The position numbers and the translations under genes were made by a program. A stretch of DNA of 12,060 nucleotides from Bacillota bacterium. GTDB taxonomy: Bacteria > Bacillota > Sulfobacillia > Symbiobacteriales > ZC4RG38. This document shows positions 6,563 to 12,060 of this stretch, piece after piece. The notes beneath the pieces were generated by a model. The model was given only the letters and a program-made list of their open reading frames with translations. It did no database searches and was not told where the DNA came from. The stretch spans positions 1-12,060 of the forward strand of contig QGUP01000023.1 of NCBI GenBank assembly GCA_003242505.1, written 5' to 3'. Every line of letters begins with the position of its first letter. Positions within the stretch are counted from its first letter, which is position 1.

Positions 6563-7267
6563 ATGGCGGAGACCGTCCGGGGAGGCCGTCCTGGCCCGAA
6601 CCTGGCCATCCTCCGGGCCCAGGAGGAGGAACGGCGCCGGGTGGCCCGGGAGCTGCACGACGGGCCGGCGCAGCTCCTGGCCAACGTGGTCCTGCGCATT
6701 GACGTCTGCCAGCGGTTGGCGGAGCAGGATCCAAAGCGGCTCAAGGACGAATTACAACAACTGAAGGACCTCCTGCGCCTCACCCTGCAGGAGGTGCGGC
6801 AGGTGATCTTTGACCTGCGGCCCATGGCCCTGGACGACCTGGGGCTGGTACCGGCCCTGCGGGCCTACATCCAGGAGTACCAGAAGCGCACGGCGCTGCA
6901 GGTGGAGTTCACGGTACATGGGACAGAGCGCAGGCTCGGCCCCGACCTGGAGGTGGGCCTCTTCCGGCTGGTGCAGGAAGCCCTGACCAACGTCCACCGG
7001 CATGCCCGGGCGACCCGGGCCGAGATCACGGTGGAGTGGGGTCCGGACGAGGTCAAGGTCACCGTTGCGGACGACGGCATCGGCTTCGATCCCGCCCAGG
7101 TCCAGGCCAGTGGCCGGGAGGGCCACTTTGGTCTCCGGGGGATGGCCGAGCGGGCTGCGCTCCTGGGAGGCCGCCTGGCCATCGATTCCCGGCCCGGAGC
7201 CGGCACCCGGATTGCCGTCGCCATCCCTACCGGCGGTGGAGCGGGGCACGAAGGGGAAGCAGGCTGA
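6563..7267 (+). CDS. Soluble HisKA_3-type sensor histidine kinase (DegS/NarX family)
   Basis: A 234-residue kinase that would autophosphorylate on His32 (RRRVARELHDGPAQ, the HisKA_3 dimerisation motif) and pass phosphate to the adjacent regulator. The ATPase domain shows the N-box with Asn143 (EALTNVHRHA), the G1 box DDGIGFD near 170-176 and a later G2 box (FGLRGMAERAALLGG). Residues 74-95 carry the LRPMALDDLGL segment typical of the family. There is no membrane helix and no room for a sensory domain, so it is a minimal catalytic core; input may come through a partner protein. ATG 6563 follows GGAGGAGGGGAG at 6546-6557; GTG or ATG starts further upstream lack this. The regulator starts 13 nt after the stop, so the two are co-transcribed. 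Confidence 0.9.
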   Translation: MAETVRGGRPGPNLAILRAQEEERRRVARELHDGPAQLLANVVLRIDVCQRLAEQDPKRLKDELQQLKDLLRLTLQEVRQVIFDLRPMALDDLGLVPALRAYIQEYQKRTALQVEFTVHGTERRLGPDLEVGLFRLVQEALTNVHRHARATRAEITVEWGPDEVKVTVADDGIGFDPAQVQASGREGHFGLRGMAERAALLGGRLAIDSRPGAGTRIAVAIPTGGGAGHEGEAG

Positions 7268-7280
7268 AGGGGGTTAGCGG

Positions 7281-7967
7281 ATGGCGGAACCTGTCACCGT
7301 CCTGCTGGCCGACGACCACACCCTGTTCCGGCAAGGGCTGCGCCGGGTGCTGGAGATGGAGCCCGACCTGCAGGTGGTTGCAGAGGCGGCCACCGCAGAG
7401 GAGACCCTGCGCCTGGCCCTGGAGCACAAGCCCAGGGTGGTCCTGGTGGACATCTCCATGCCCGGGGGCGGCCTCGAGGCCGCGGCGAAACTCCGCCAAC
7501 TGCTGCCCGCCACCGGTGTGGTGGTGCTGACCATGCATGCCGACGAGGCCTATCTCCTCCGGGCGATGAACCTGGGCGCCCACGGCTACCTGGTGAAGGA
7601 TGTGGATGCCCGGATCCTGGTGGAGGCCATCCGCTCGGCGGCGAAGGGGATGCCGTACCTCCACCCGAATCTGGCGGCCCGGGCCCTCAGCGCGGTGGCC
7701 AAGCGGGGCGCCCAGCAGTCCCAGGGGCCCCAGCTCACCGAGCGGGAACTGGAGGTACTCCGGCTCGTGGGGCGGGGGGCGAGCAACCGGGAGATCGCCC
7801 GGACCCTCTACATCAGCGTCAAGACCGCCAAGAATCACCTCACCCACATCTTCGAGAAGATCGGTGTCTCGGATCGGACCCAGGCTGCTCTCTGGGCCGT
7901 CCGGGCGGGCCTCGTCGACCTCTCGGAGACGCCGGTGGGCAAGGACTGGAACCGCCGCCGGGGCTGA
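7281..7967 (+). CDS. NarL/FixJ (DegU-like) response regulator
   Basis: A 228-residue DNA-binding response regulator. The receiver domain (1 to about 120) has the acidic pair Asp11-Asp12, phosphoacceptor Asp57 (VVLVDISMPG), switch Thr84 and Lys106 (GYLVKD). The C-terminal LuxR-type helix-turn-helix, about residues 150-210, shows LTERELEVLRLVGRGASNREIA and an ISVKTAKNHL recognition helix. It should be phosphorylated by the kinase encoded just upstream. AAGGGGG precedes ATG 7281. The short Arg/Lys-rich tail after the HTH is not unusual. The target is unknown; the adjacent flp and receiver genes, or the regulator's own operon, are candidates because they lie immediately downstream. Confidence 0.93.
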   Translation: MAEPVTVLLADDHTLFRQGLRRVLEMEPDLQVVAEAATAEETLRLALEHKPRVVLVDISMPGGGLEAAAKLRQLLPATGVVVLTMHADEAYLLRAMNLGAHGYLVKDVDARILVEAIRSAAKGMPYLHPNLAARALSAVAKRGAQQSQGPQLTERELEVLRLVGRGASNREIARTLYISVKTAKNHLTHIFEKIGVSDRTQAALWAVRAGLVDLSETPVGKDWNRRRG

Positions 7968-8029
7968 TCCGCTGGCCTCTCCCCGCGCCCCCTTGCGCCG
8001 CTCCCTGGGACCTGAGTCCTACGCCAGTG

Positions 8030-8055
8030 GGACGAAAGGCTGTTGTCCGCTAGCC
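8030..8055 (+). promoter_or_regulatory. Possible H-type RNA pseudoknot before a terminator and flp
   Basis: Four short segments interleave: GGAC (8030-8033) can pair with GTCC (8045-8048), while GGCT (8038-8041) can pair with AGCC (8052-8055), the arrangement of an H-type pseudoknot with a GAAA first loop. It ends eight bases before a strong terminator and upstream of a pilin gene, a riboswitch-like layout. The GGGACGAAAGGC stretch resembles part of the c-di-GMP-I aptamer core (GGGACGCAAAGCC), but the other half (GGCAAACC) is not seen. Each stem is only four base pairs, so support is modest. Confidence 0.3.
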
Positions 8056-8063
8056 AAAGAATG

Positions 8064-8095
8064 AACCGCCGGTCCGATGTAGGGCCGGCGGTTTT
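8064..8095 (+). terminator. Intrinsic terminator after the two-component pair, in the flp leader
   Basis: AACCGCCGGTCC (8064-8075) pairs with GGGCCGGCGGTT (8082-8093) through one T-G wobble, around a 6-nt loop, followed by TTTT (8092-8095). It either ends the kinase-regulator transcript or, with the possible pseudoknot just upstream, acts as a conditional terminator for flp. Confidence 0.85.
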
Positions 8096-8178
8096 GCGTT
8101 AGGCTAAGAACTGAGCCGAAAATATGGAGGACAAGGATGCCCCTGGGATACCGTGGTGCCCTGGGAGACCGCACTGCC

Positions 8179-8200
8179 GGCCATCGGAGCCGAGATGGCC
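8179..8200 (+). promoter_or_regulatory. Hairpin just upstream of the flp ribosome binding site
   Basis: GGCCATC (8179-8185) pairs perfectly with GATGGCC (8194-8200) around eight loop bases. The flp ribosome binding site AAGGAG starts four bases later (8204-8209). Upstream, 8141-8157 and 8159-8175 form an imperfect direct repeat sharing CCCTGGGA and ACCG. Such a leader could tune translation or mRNA stability; no known riboswitch class is recognised. Confidence 0.35.
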
Positions 8201-8217
8201 CGAAAGGAGCAAGATCC

Positions 8218-8415
8218 ATGGCCATCGTCCGGATGAGTTGGAGGGTCCTCCGGGATCGCATCCACCAGACGACGGGTGCGACGGCAGTGGAGTACGGGCT
8301 GCTCCTGGCGCTCCTCGCTGCTGGCGCAGTCGCCCTCCTGGTGGCCCTGGGGGCTGACTTGCAGTTTAGCTTCCGCAAGATTACCGATTGCCTCGTCGAT
8401 CCGGTCCAGTGCTGA
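8218..8415 (+). CDS. Flp-type (type IVb) pilin
   Basis: A 65-residue pilin precursor of the Flp/Fap family, the subunit of Tad pili. After a basic leader of about 20 residues comes the prepilin peptidase site TTG/ATAVEYGLL, with Glu at +5 and Tyr at +6 as in Flp pilins, then one hydrophobic helix (LLLALLAAGAVALLVALGA) that would be the assembly domain in the membrane. A short tail (SFRKITDCLVDPVQC) has two Cys that could form a disulfide. ATG 8218 is chosen for AAGGAG at 8204-8209; ATG 8137 with GGAGG at 8126-8130 is an alternative but would give an unusually long leader. No Tad secretion genes are visible here, so the assembly machinery must be elsewhere. Confidence 0.88.
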   Translation: MAIVRMSWRVLRDRIHQTTGATAVEYGLLLALLAAGAVALLVALGADLQFSFRKITDCLVDPVQC

Positions 8416-8468
8416 CCCCCGGCGTGCGGTTCCGGGGGAGCGGCATGGGACCCGCAAGGGGGAATCCC

Positions 8469-8882
8469 ATGCGCGACCCGATCGCCGTCCTGGTGGTGGA
8501 CGATTCGGAACTGGTCCGGTCCTCCATCAGGACGATGCTGGAATTGGAAGGGGACTTCCGGGTGGTCGGGGAGGCGGCCACCGGCGAGGAGGCAGTGGCC
8601 GCCGCGATCCGCCTCCGACCTGACGTGGTGCTGATGGACATCAACATGCCCGGGATGGATGGGATCCAGGCCACCCAGGTGCTCCGGGAGCGCCTCGGGG
8701 TTCCGGTGGTGATCATCTCCGTGCAAGGGGAGGCCGAGTACCGGCGCCGGGCCCTGGCGGCCGGAGCCCGGGAGTACCTGGTCAAGCCCTTTACCGTCGA
8801 GGAACTGGCGGCCGCGGTGCGCCGGGCAGCCCGCGCTGGACCCCCCGGGTACCGGCCCGCGGCCGATGGCTCCGCGGAATGA
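8469..8882 (+). CDS. Stand-alone CheY-like receiver, similar to CpaE receiver domains
   Basis: A 137-residue single-domain response regulator with Asp11-Asp12, phosphoacceptor Asp57 (VVLMDINMPGMDG), switch Ser84 and Lys106-Pro107 (EYLVKPF). The segment ISVQGEAEYRRRALAAGAREYLVKPF is strongly reminiscent, from memory, of the receiver half of Tad-pilus CpaE/TadZ ATPases in Gram-positive bacteria. Here it stops after the receiver, with no P-loop ATPase domain or DNA-binding domain. ATG 8469 follows AAGGGGGA at 8456-8463; ATG 8445 with GGGGGAG before it is an equally possible start. It lies 53 nt after flp, probably in the same transcript, and its stop codon is part of a long hairpin. A role in controlling pilus assembly or localisation by protein contact is inferred. 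Confidence 0.88.
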   Translation: MRDPIAVLVVDDSELVRSSIRTMLELEGDFRVVGEAATGEEAVAAAIRLRPDVVLMDINMPGMDGIQATQVLRERLGVPVVIISVQGEAEYRRRALAAGAREYLVKPFTVEELAAAVRRAARAGPPGYRPAADGSAE

Positions 8883-8913
8883 CCGCCGCCCCGGCATGGC
8901 CGGGGCGGCGGTC
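8881..8913 (+). terminator. Perfect 14-bp GC hairpin after the receiver gene
   Basis: Positions 8881-8894 and 8900-8913 form a perfect 14-bp stem around a 5-nt loop that contains ATG. The first two bases belong to the receiver stop codon. No T tract follows on either strand, so it is an atypical terminator or a 3'-end stabiliser shared between two convergent genes. The next 106 bases to 9019 are very GC-rich and contain a 13-base direct repeat (8939-8951 and 8970-8982). Confidence 0.55.
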
Positions 8914-9019
8914 TGCGGTCTCTGGCGGGGTTTCGTCACGCCGGGGTCCCAACCCACAGGGCTCCATACCGCCGGGGTCCCATCCCCCGGGGGCCCGGGG
9001 CCGCCGGCGGGGCCCGGGG

Positions 9020-10093
9020 TCAGGTGGTCCACTCGTCGTGGATGATCCCGACCAGGTACCAGGTGCCGCTCTCTTCCACGAAGATGAGGCGCAGGCTCCG
9101 CCAGTCCATCCCCTGGTACCGGGGGTCGGTCCCGGGGAAGTGGTACTCTACCAGGATGCCGCCGGGATAGACCTGCCACCAGTTCTGCAGGGTGTTCCCC
9201 CGGCCCAGGATCCGGTTGTAGCCCACCTGAGGCGCCTCGGCGAAGTCCTTGTCGTAGACGAACCGCTCGAAGTAGCCGGCGAAGGTGAGGCGGATGGGCT
9301 CCCCGGAGCCGTCGTAGTGCCCCCAGAGGTGGACGGTCTTGTCCGTCCAGGCCTTCGGCAGCTCCGCCGGTGTCAGCACCCGGTCCCCTTCGGGCCCGAC
9401 CCGGACGTACCCGTACGGGGAGAAGCGGACGCCCCGGGTGGGGTGGACGAGGGACGCCAGGGCTTCCCAGTTCCGATCCCGGAGGGCCTCCACCGCGGCC
9501 CTGGCCCGGTCCTCGATGATCCGCTGGGCTTCATCGGGCGGGAGGGGCAACTCCGGGCCGAGGGTGGCCAGCAGCGACCGGTAGAGGCCGCTGTCCTCCT
9601 GCGAGAAGGCCCCGGGCATCTCCTGGGACGGTTCCCCCTCCCCATCCGCCCTGAGCCAGAAACGGGTCGGCTCAAACCACCCCAGGGTGTAGGACCCCCC
9701 GTCCCGGGTCACGGTGAGGGTGAGATCCCAGGGCAGCGGGGACTGGGTGCCGCCGGGGGCTCCGGCTCCGTCCGGGACGGGGACGGCGGTCCGGACCGCG
9801 GCCGCCGCCTGCTCCCGCTCCGCCGGGGAGAGGTCCCGCTCCAGCCCCAGGTCCATCACCGACACCCGCACCGGGCCCTGCCGGAGCAGGTCCCCGAGGC
9901 GGACGGCAGCCGGGTCGACGGGGGGAGCCTGCTGGCCGCCGTCGGTGGGCGCAGGGGTGGAATCCGCCCCCGGCGGGGACGTCTGGGATGGGGGCTGAGC
10001 GGGGCCTGGTTTCGCGGTGCAGCCCGCCACGGCGGCGGCGATGACGAGCAGCGGCAGCATCCGCCGCAGCCCTTTTGTCAACCTCTTCAACAT
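9020..10093 (-). CDS. Lipoprotein with conserved uncharacterised C-terminal domain
   Basis: A 357-residue secreted lipoprotein. The signal peptide has a basic N-terminus (MLKRLTKGLRR), a hydrophobic core and the lipobox VAGC with Cys25, so it should be anchored to the outer face of the cytoplasmic membrane. A Pro/Gln/Ser/Thr linker (about 27-58) and a middle domain of unknown type follow. The C-terminal half carries LVHPTRGVRFSPYGYV, LWGHYDGSGEPIRLTF, YFERFVYDKDF, VGYNRILGRGNT and a terminal MDWRSLRLIF...WYLVGIIHDEWTT. This matches my recollection of a hypothetical lipoprotein family common in Bacillus and Paenibacillus; the function is not known. ATG 10093 follows AAGGAGGTG (plus 10106-10098); the frame extends upstream to 10165 without a binding site. 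It is transcribed toward the receiver gene and stands alone. Confidence 0.85.
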   Translation of the reverse strand: MLKRLTKGLRRMLPLLVIAAAVAGCTAKPGPAQPPSQTSPPGADSTPAPTDGGQQAPPVDPAAVRLGDLLRQGPVRVSVMDLGLERDLSPAEREQAAAAVRTAVPVPDGAGAPGGTQSPLPWDLTLTVTRDGGSYTLGWFEPTRFWLRADGEGEPSQEMPGAFSQEDSGLYRSLLATLGPELPLPPDEAQRIIEDRARAAVEALRDRNWEALASLVHPTRGVRFSPYGYVRVGPEGDRVLTPAELPKAWTDKTVHLWGHYDGSGEPIRLTFAGYFERFVYDKDFAEAPQVGYNRILGRGNTLQNWWQVYPGGILVEYHFPGTDPRYQGMDWRSLRLIFVEESGTWYLVGIIHDEWTT

Positions 10094-10117
10094 CTGGCAC
10101 CTCCTTGGGTTGTTGGG

Positions 10118-10140
10118 CCCGGGGGCGAAGCGCCCCGGGG
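10118..10140 (-). promoter_or_regulatory. Leader hairpin of the lipoprotein gene
   Basis: CCC-GGGGG-CG (10118-10127) and CG-CCCC-GGGG (10131-10140) can form nine GC pairs with one bulged G and a 3-nt loop. It lies about 12 bases upstream of the ribosome binding site in the direction of lipoprotein transcription. No T tract follows, so an intrinsic terminator is unlikely; a translational or stability role is possible. Confidence 0.35.
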
Positions 10141-10687
10141 GACGGCAGGGGCCTGGCGGCGGCACGGGAGGCCGCCCGCGCCAGGAGGTGGCCGGCGTAC
10201 CTGCTGCCGGTAGTATGGCCAGTCTCTGTCCAGGTTCTGCTGGAGTATGCCGCCCGGCTTCCCCTGGTCTCCCGGGTTGCGGTGCTGGGTCCGTGGCCGG
10301 AGGTGGCGAACCGGCCCCACGTCATTCCCGACGGATGCCGGCTCGGATCCGTTTCAGGAAAGGCGTGGTCGCTGCGCTCCGGTCCGGCTGCTGCCACCGG
10401 GCCGGCTGCCGGTCTCCGGTCCGATCGGCGCTCTGCGGTCCGGCTGCCGCCCCCGGCCCGGCCGCCGATCTCCGGGCCTCCTGCTGCCCGCCGGCGGCGG
10501 CAGGATTTCCGTCCAGGGGTGCCGTACTGTCTGAGTTGGCAATCTTATACCGCCGGACCAGCGCACCGGAGAGGTTCCGCCGGCCAGGGGAGGCCAGGGG
10601 ACGGGGCCGGCGGAGGCCGAGGGCCTGGCCGGGCGCCCGTGAGGCGCCTGGGTCCTCGGGCCAGGGCTGCCGGTGCTGCAGAACCGG

Positions 10688-10729
10688 GGGACAGCGGCGG
10701 CCGCCGGCGGGACTGGGCTGCCCTGTCCC
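10688..10729 (+). promoter_or_regulatory. Upstream hairpin in the gcvT leader
   Basis: GGGACAG (10688-10694) pairs perfectly with CTGTCCC (10723-10729), enclosing a very GC-rich segment that includes a self-complementary CGGCGGCCGCCG. No T tract follows, so it looks like a structured leader rather than a terminator. Confidence 0.35.
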
Positions 10730-10759
10730 TGAATCTGTCTGTCCCCGGGAAAGAGATGC

Positions 10760-10791
10760 GCCCGCCGGAAGCACAGGATTCCGGGTCGGGC
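10760..10791 (+). promoter_or_regulatory. Hairpin abutting the gcvT ribosome binding site
   Basis: GCCCG (10760-10764) pairs with CGGGC (10787-10791), and CCGGAA (10765-10770) with TTCCGG (10779-10784), giving eleven pairs with a two-base bulge and an 8-nt loop. The ribosome binding site GGGAGGTG starts at 10793, one base later. The position suggests an effect on translation initiation; no ligand class is recognised. Confidence 0.4.
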
Positions 10792-10805
10792 TGGGAGGTG
10801 GCCCC

Positions 10806-12060
10806 ATGGCGGAGGAACTGAAACGGACCCCCCTTTACGCTGCCCACCAGCGGCTGGGGGCGCGGATGGTCCCCTTTGGCGGCTGGGAGATGCCCGTCCA
10901 GTACACGGGCATCATTGCCGAGCACCAGGCGGTCCGGACCGGCGTCGGCCTCTTTGACGTCTCCCACATGGGCGAGATCGAGTTCCGGGGGCCCGGCGCC
11001 CTCGGGGCGCTGCAGCGGCTGGTGACCAACGACGTCAGCCGGCTGGAGGTGGGCCAGGCCCTCTACAGCCCCATGTGCAACGACCAGGGCACCGTGGTGG
11101 ACGACGTCCTGGTCTACCGCCTGGGCCCGGACCACTACTGGATGGTGGTCAACGCCGCCAATACCGACAAGGACTTTACCTGGGTGCAGGAGAAACTGGC
11201 CGACCGGCTGGGCCCGGAGCTGACGGTCCGGAACATCAGCGACCAGGTGGCCCAGGTGGCGCTCCAGGGCCCCCTGGCCCAGGAGGTGCTTCAGCCCCTT
11301 ACCGACTTCCCCCTGGCGACGCTGGAATCCTTCCGGGCCGTGATCGGCGCCCGGGTGGGGCCGGTGGAGACACTACTGCTGAGCCGGACCGGGTACACCG
11401 GCGAGGACGGCTTTGAGATCTACTGCCGCCCGGAAGACGCCGAGACCCTCTGGAACCTGCTCCTCGGGGTCCGGGAGCCGGCGCCGGTGGTCCCCTGCGG
11501 CCTGGGGGCCCGGGACACCCTGCGGTTTGAGGCCTGCCTGCCCCTCTACGGCCATGAACTGGACGAGACCGTCACCCCCCTGGAGGCGGGGCTGGGGGTC
11601 TTCGTCAAGCTGCAGAAGGGGGACTTCATCGGCCGGGAGGCCCTGGCCCGCCAGAAGGAGGCGGGGGTCACCCGGAAGCTGGTGGGGCTCGAGGTCCTGG
11701 ACCGGGGCGGCATTCCCCGGCAGGGGTATGAGGTGGTCCACCAGGGGGAGGTGGTGGGCCGGGTCACCTCCGGGGCCCAGTCGCCGACCCTGGGCAAGGT
11801 TCTGGCCCTGGCCTACGTCCCGGCGGGCCTCAGCCAGCCCGGGACGGAGCTGGCGGTGGTGATCCGGGGGAGGCCCCTCCGGGCGGTGGTGGTGCCCCGG
11901 CCCTTCTACCGGCGGCGGACCCCGGCGCGGGGCCCGGCGGCGGAAGGCGCGCGGCGCCGCGGGCTGCAGCGGGCCGGCAAGGGCGCGGCGACGCACCGCC
12001 AAGGCGCACTGAGGCGCGCCGGTAAGGCGCGCCGGCCAAAGCAGATGGCGGAGACAACCT
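10806..12060 (+). CDS. gcvT: Glycine cleavage system T protein (aminomethyltransferase), 3' end outside window
   Basis: The orthodox T protein: it takes the aminomethyl group from the lipoylated H protein, transfers the methylene to tetrahydrofolate and releases ammonia. The N-terminus TPLYAAHQRLGARMVPFGGW is classic, as are FDVSHMGE (50-57), LVTNDVS (72-78), catalytic Asp100 in VVDDVLVY, RTGYTGEDGFEIY (194-206) and the later GLGARDTLRFEA. The usual C-terminus (PRPFYRR) is reached near residue 370. The frame then stays open for 47 more residues to the window edge, with 13 Arg/Lys, the repeat LxRAGK and coding direct repeats (12012-12022, 12025-12035). This could be a real tail, a frameshifted end, or a linker into a following H-protein-like sequence, since an in-frame ATG lies at 12045. 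ATG 10806 follows GGGAGGTG at 10793-10800. Confidence 0.93.
   Translation, partial: MAEELKRTPLYAAHQRLGARMVPFGGWEMPVQYTGIIAEHQAVRTGVGLFDVSHMGEIEFRGPGALGALQRLVTNDVSRLEVGQALYSPMCNDQGTVVDDVLVYRLGPDHYWMVVNAANTDKDFTWVQEKLADRLGPELTVRNISDQVAQVALQGPLAQEVLQPLTDFPLATLESFRAVIGARVGPVETLLLSRTGYTGEDGFEIYCRPEDAETLWNLLLGVREPAPVVPCGLGARDTLRFEACLPLYGHELDETVTPLEAGLGVFVKLQKGDFIGREALARQKEAGVTRKLVGLEVLDRGGIPRQGYEVVHQGEVVGRVTSGAQSPTLGKVLALAYVPAGLSQPGTELAVVIRGRPLRAVVVPRPFYRRRTPARGPAAEGARRRGLQRAGKGAATHRQGALRRAGKARRPKQMAETT
12012..12035 (+). repeat. Tandem 11-base direct repeat in the gcvT 3' extension
   Basis: AGGCGCGCCGG occurs at 12012-12022 and again at 12025-12035, a period of 13 bases, so the frame changes between copies. 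Each copy contains the palindrome GGCGCGCC. It falls in the part of the frame that codes for the unusual basic tail, which suggests intergenic-type sequence read as coding. Confidence 0.6.

Larger units (their letters stand above)
10094..10805 (+). other. GC-rich intergenic stretch without a convincing gene
   Basis: About 710 bases lie between the divergent lipoprotein and gcvT starts. Open frames exist on both strands, but their translations are Pro/Arg/Gly-rich with no motif and no well-placed ribosome binding site. The stretch contains scattered GGTCCGG-type repeats (for example the same 11-mer GGTCCGGCTGC at 10381 and 10437), the lipoprotein leader hairpin, and two hairpins before gcvT. 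I looked for a glycine riboswitch and did not find its conserved core. A short AT-richer patch lies at 10535-10550; I could not build a well-spaced promoter from it. Confidence 0.6.

Noticed and set aside
8061..8102. A 13-residue leader-peptide frame overlapping the terminator
   Set aside because: Weak ribosome binding site, no run of regulatory codons; it is probably a by-product of the terminator stem.
8019..9179. A 386-residue minus-strand open frame across flp and the receiver
   Set aside because: It runs opposite two well-supported genes and a perfect terminator hairpin, and the protein has no recognisable motif.
8879..10213. A 444-residue plus-strand open frame opposite the lipoprotein
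   Set aside because: It is antisense to a gene with a signal peptide, lipobox and ribosome binding site; the translation is low-complexity Pro/Gly/Arg.
10094..10805. Glycine riboswitch before gcvT
   Set aside because: I looked for the conserved aptamer core (GCACCGAAGG-type with CUCUCAGG) on the plus strand and did not see it.
10075..10821. A 248-residue plus-strand open frame in the intergenic stretch
   Set aside because: Pro/Arg/Gly-rich, no ribosome binding site, overlaps both flanking genes' starts; better read as GC-rich noncoding DNA.
1..12060. tRNA, rRNA, CRISPR array, insertion sequence or phage attachment site
   Set aside because: I saw no cloverleaf-like sequence, no regularly spaced identical repeats, no transposase or integrase motif, and no terminal inverted repeats flanking genes.

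Overview
The window is GC-rich and looks like part of a bacterial chromosome, most likely from a high-GC, endospore-forming member of the Bacillota (Thermaerobacter, Symbiobacterium or Limnochordia type). The evidence for this is indirect: a DegS/DegU-style kinase and regulator pair, a SPOCS/DUF3794-like spore-coat protein behind a sigma-K-like promoter, strong AGGAGG-type ribosome binding sites, and a lipoprotein of a type I recall from Bacillus relatives. No 16S or other taxonomic marker is present, so the placement is an inference.

Positions 1-5823 hold a tightly packed plus-strand operon with overlapping stops and starts (GTGA at 399, a 32-nt overlap at 925-956, GTGA at 4409, and a very short gap near 4880-4900). 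In order it encodes an acyl carrier protein, a FabZ-like 3-hydroxyacyl-ACP dehydratase, a divergent GcvT-like folate-fold protein, a tandem ketosynthase/chain-length-factor-like protein, a four-helix DUF2269-type membrane protein and an alpha/beta hydrolase. It ends at a clear intrinsic terminator (5798-5823). This has the parts of a small type II polyketide or fatty-acid-like pathway: carrier, condensing KS-CLF pair, dehydratase and possible releasing hydrolase. The unusual part is the GcvT paralogue, whose catalytic Asp is replaced. The KS-CLF gene is split by a frameshift at a run of seven G (2118-2124).

Positions 5732-6562 hold a minus-strand, Cys-rich SPOCS/DUF3794-like gene with a good ribosome binding site and a sigma-K-like promoter, diverging from the next genes. 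Positions 6563-7967 encode a two-component pair: a short soluble HisKA_3 kinase and a NarL/DegU-type regulator. After a possible H-type pseudoknot and a strong terminator come a lone Flp (type IVb) pilin gene and a stand-alone CheY-like receiver whose sequence resembles the receiver half of Tad-pilus CpaE proteins.

Positions 9020-10093 (minus) encode a lipoprotein with a conserved but uncharacterised C-terminal domain. Then come about 710 bases of GC-rich DNA without a convincing gene but with several stable hairpins. At 10806 a canonical gcvT begins. It runs past its normal C-terminus into a basic, repeat-encoded extension and out of the window without a stop, so the window contains both an orthodox and a divergent GcvT that can be compared directly.
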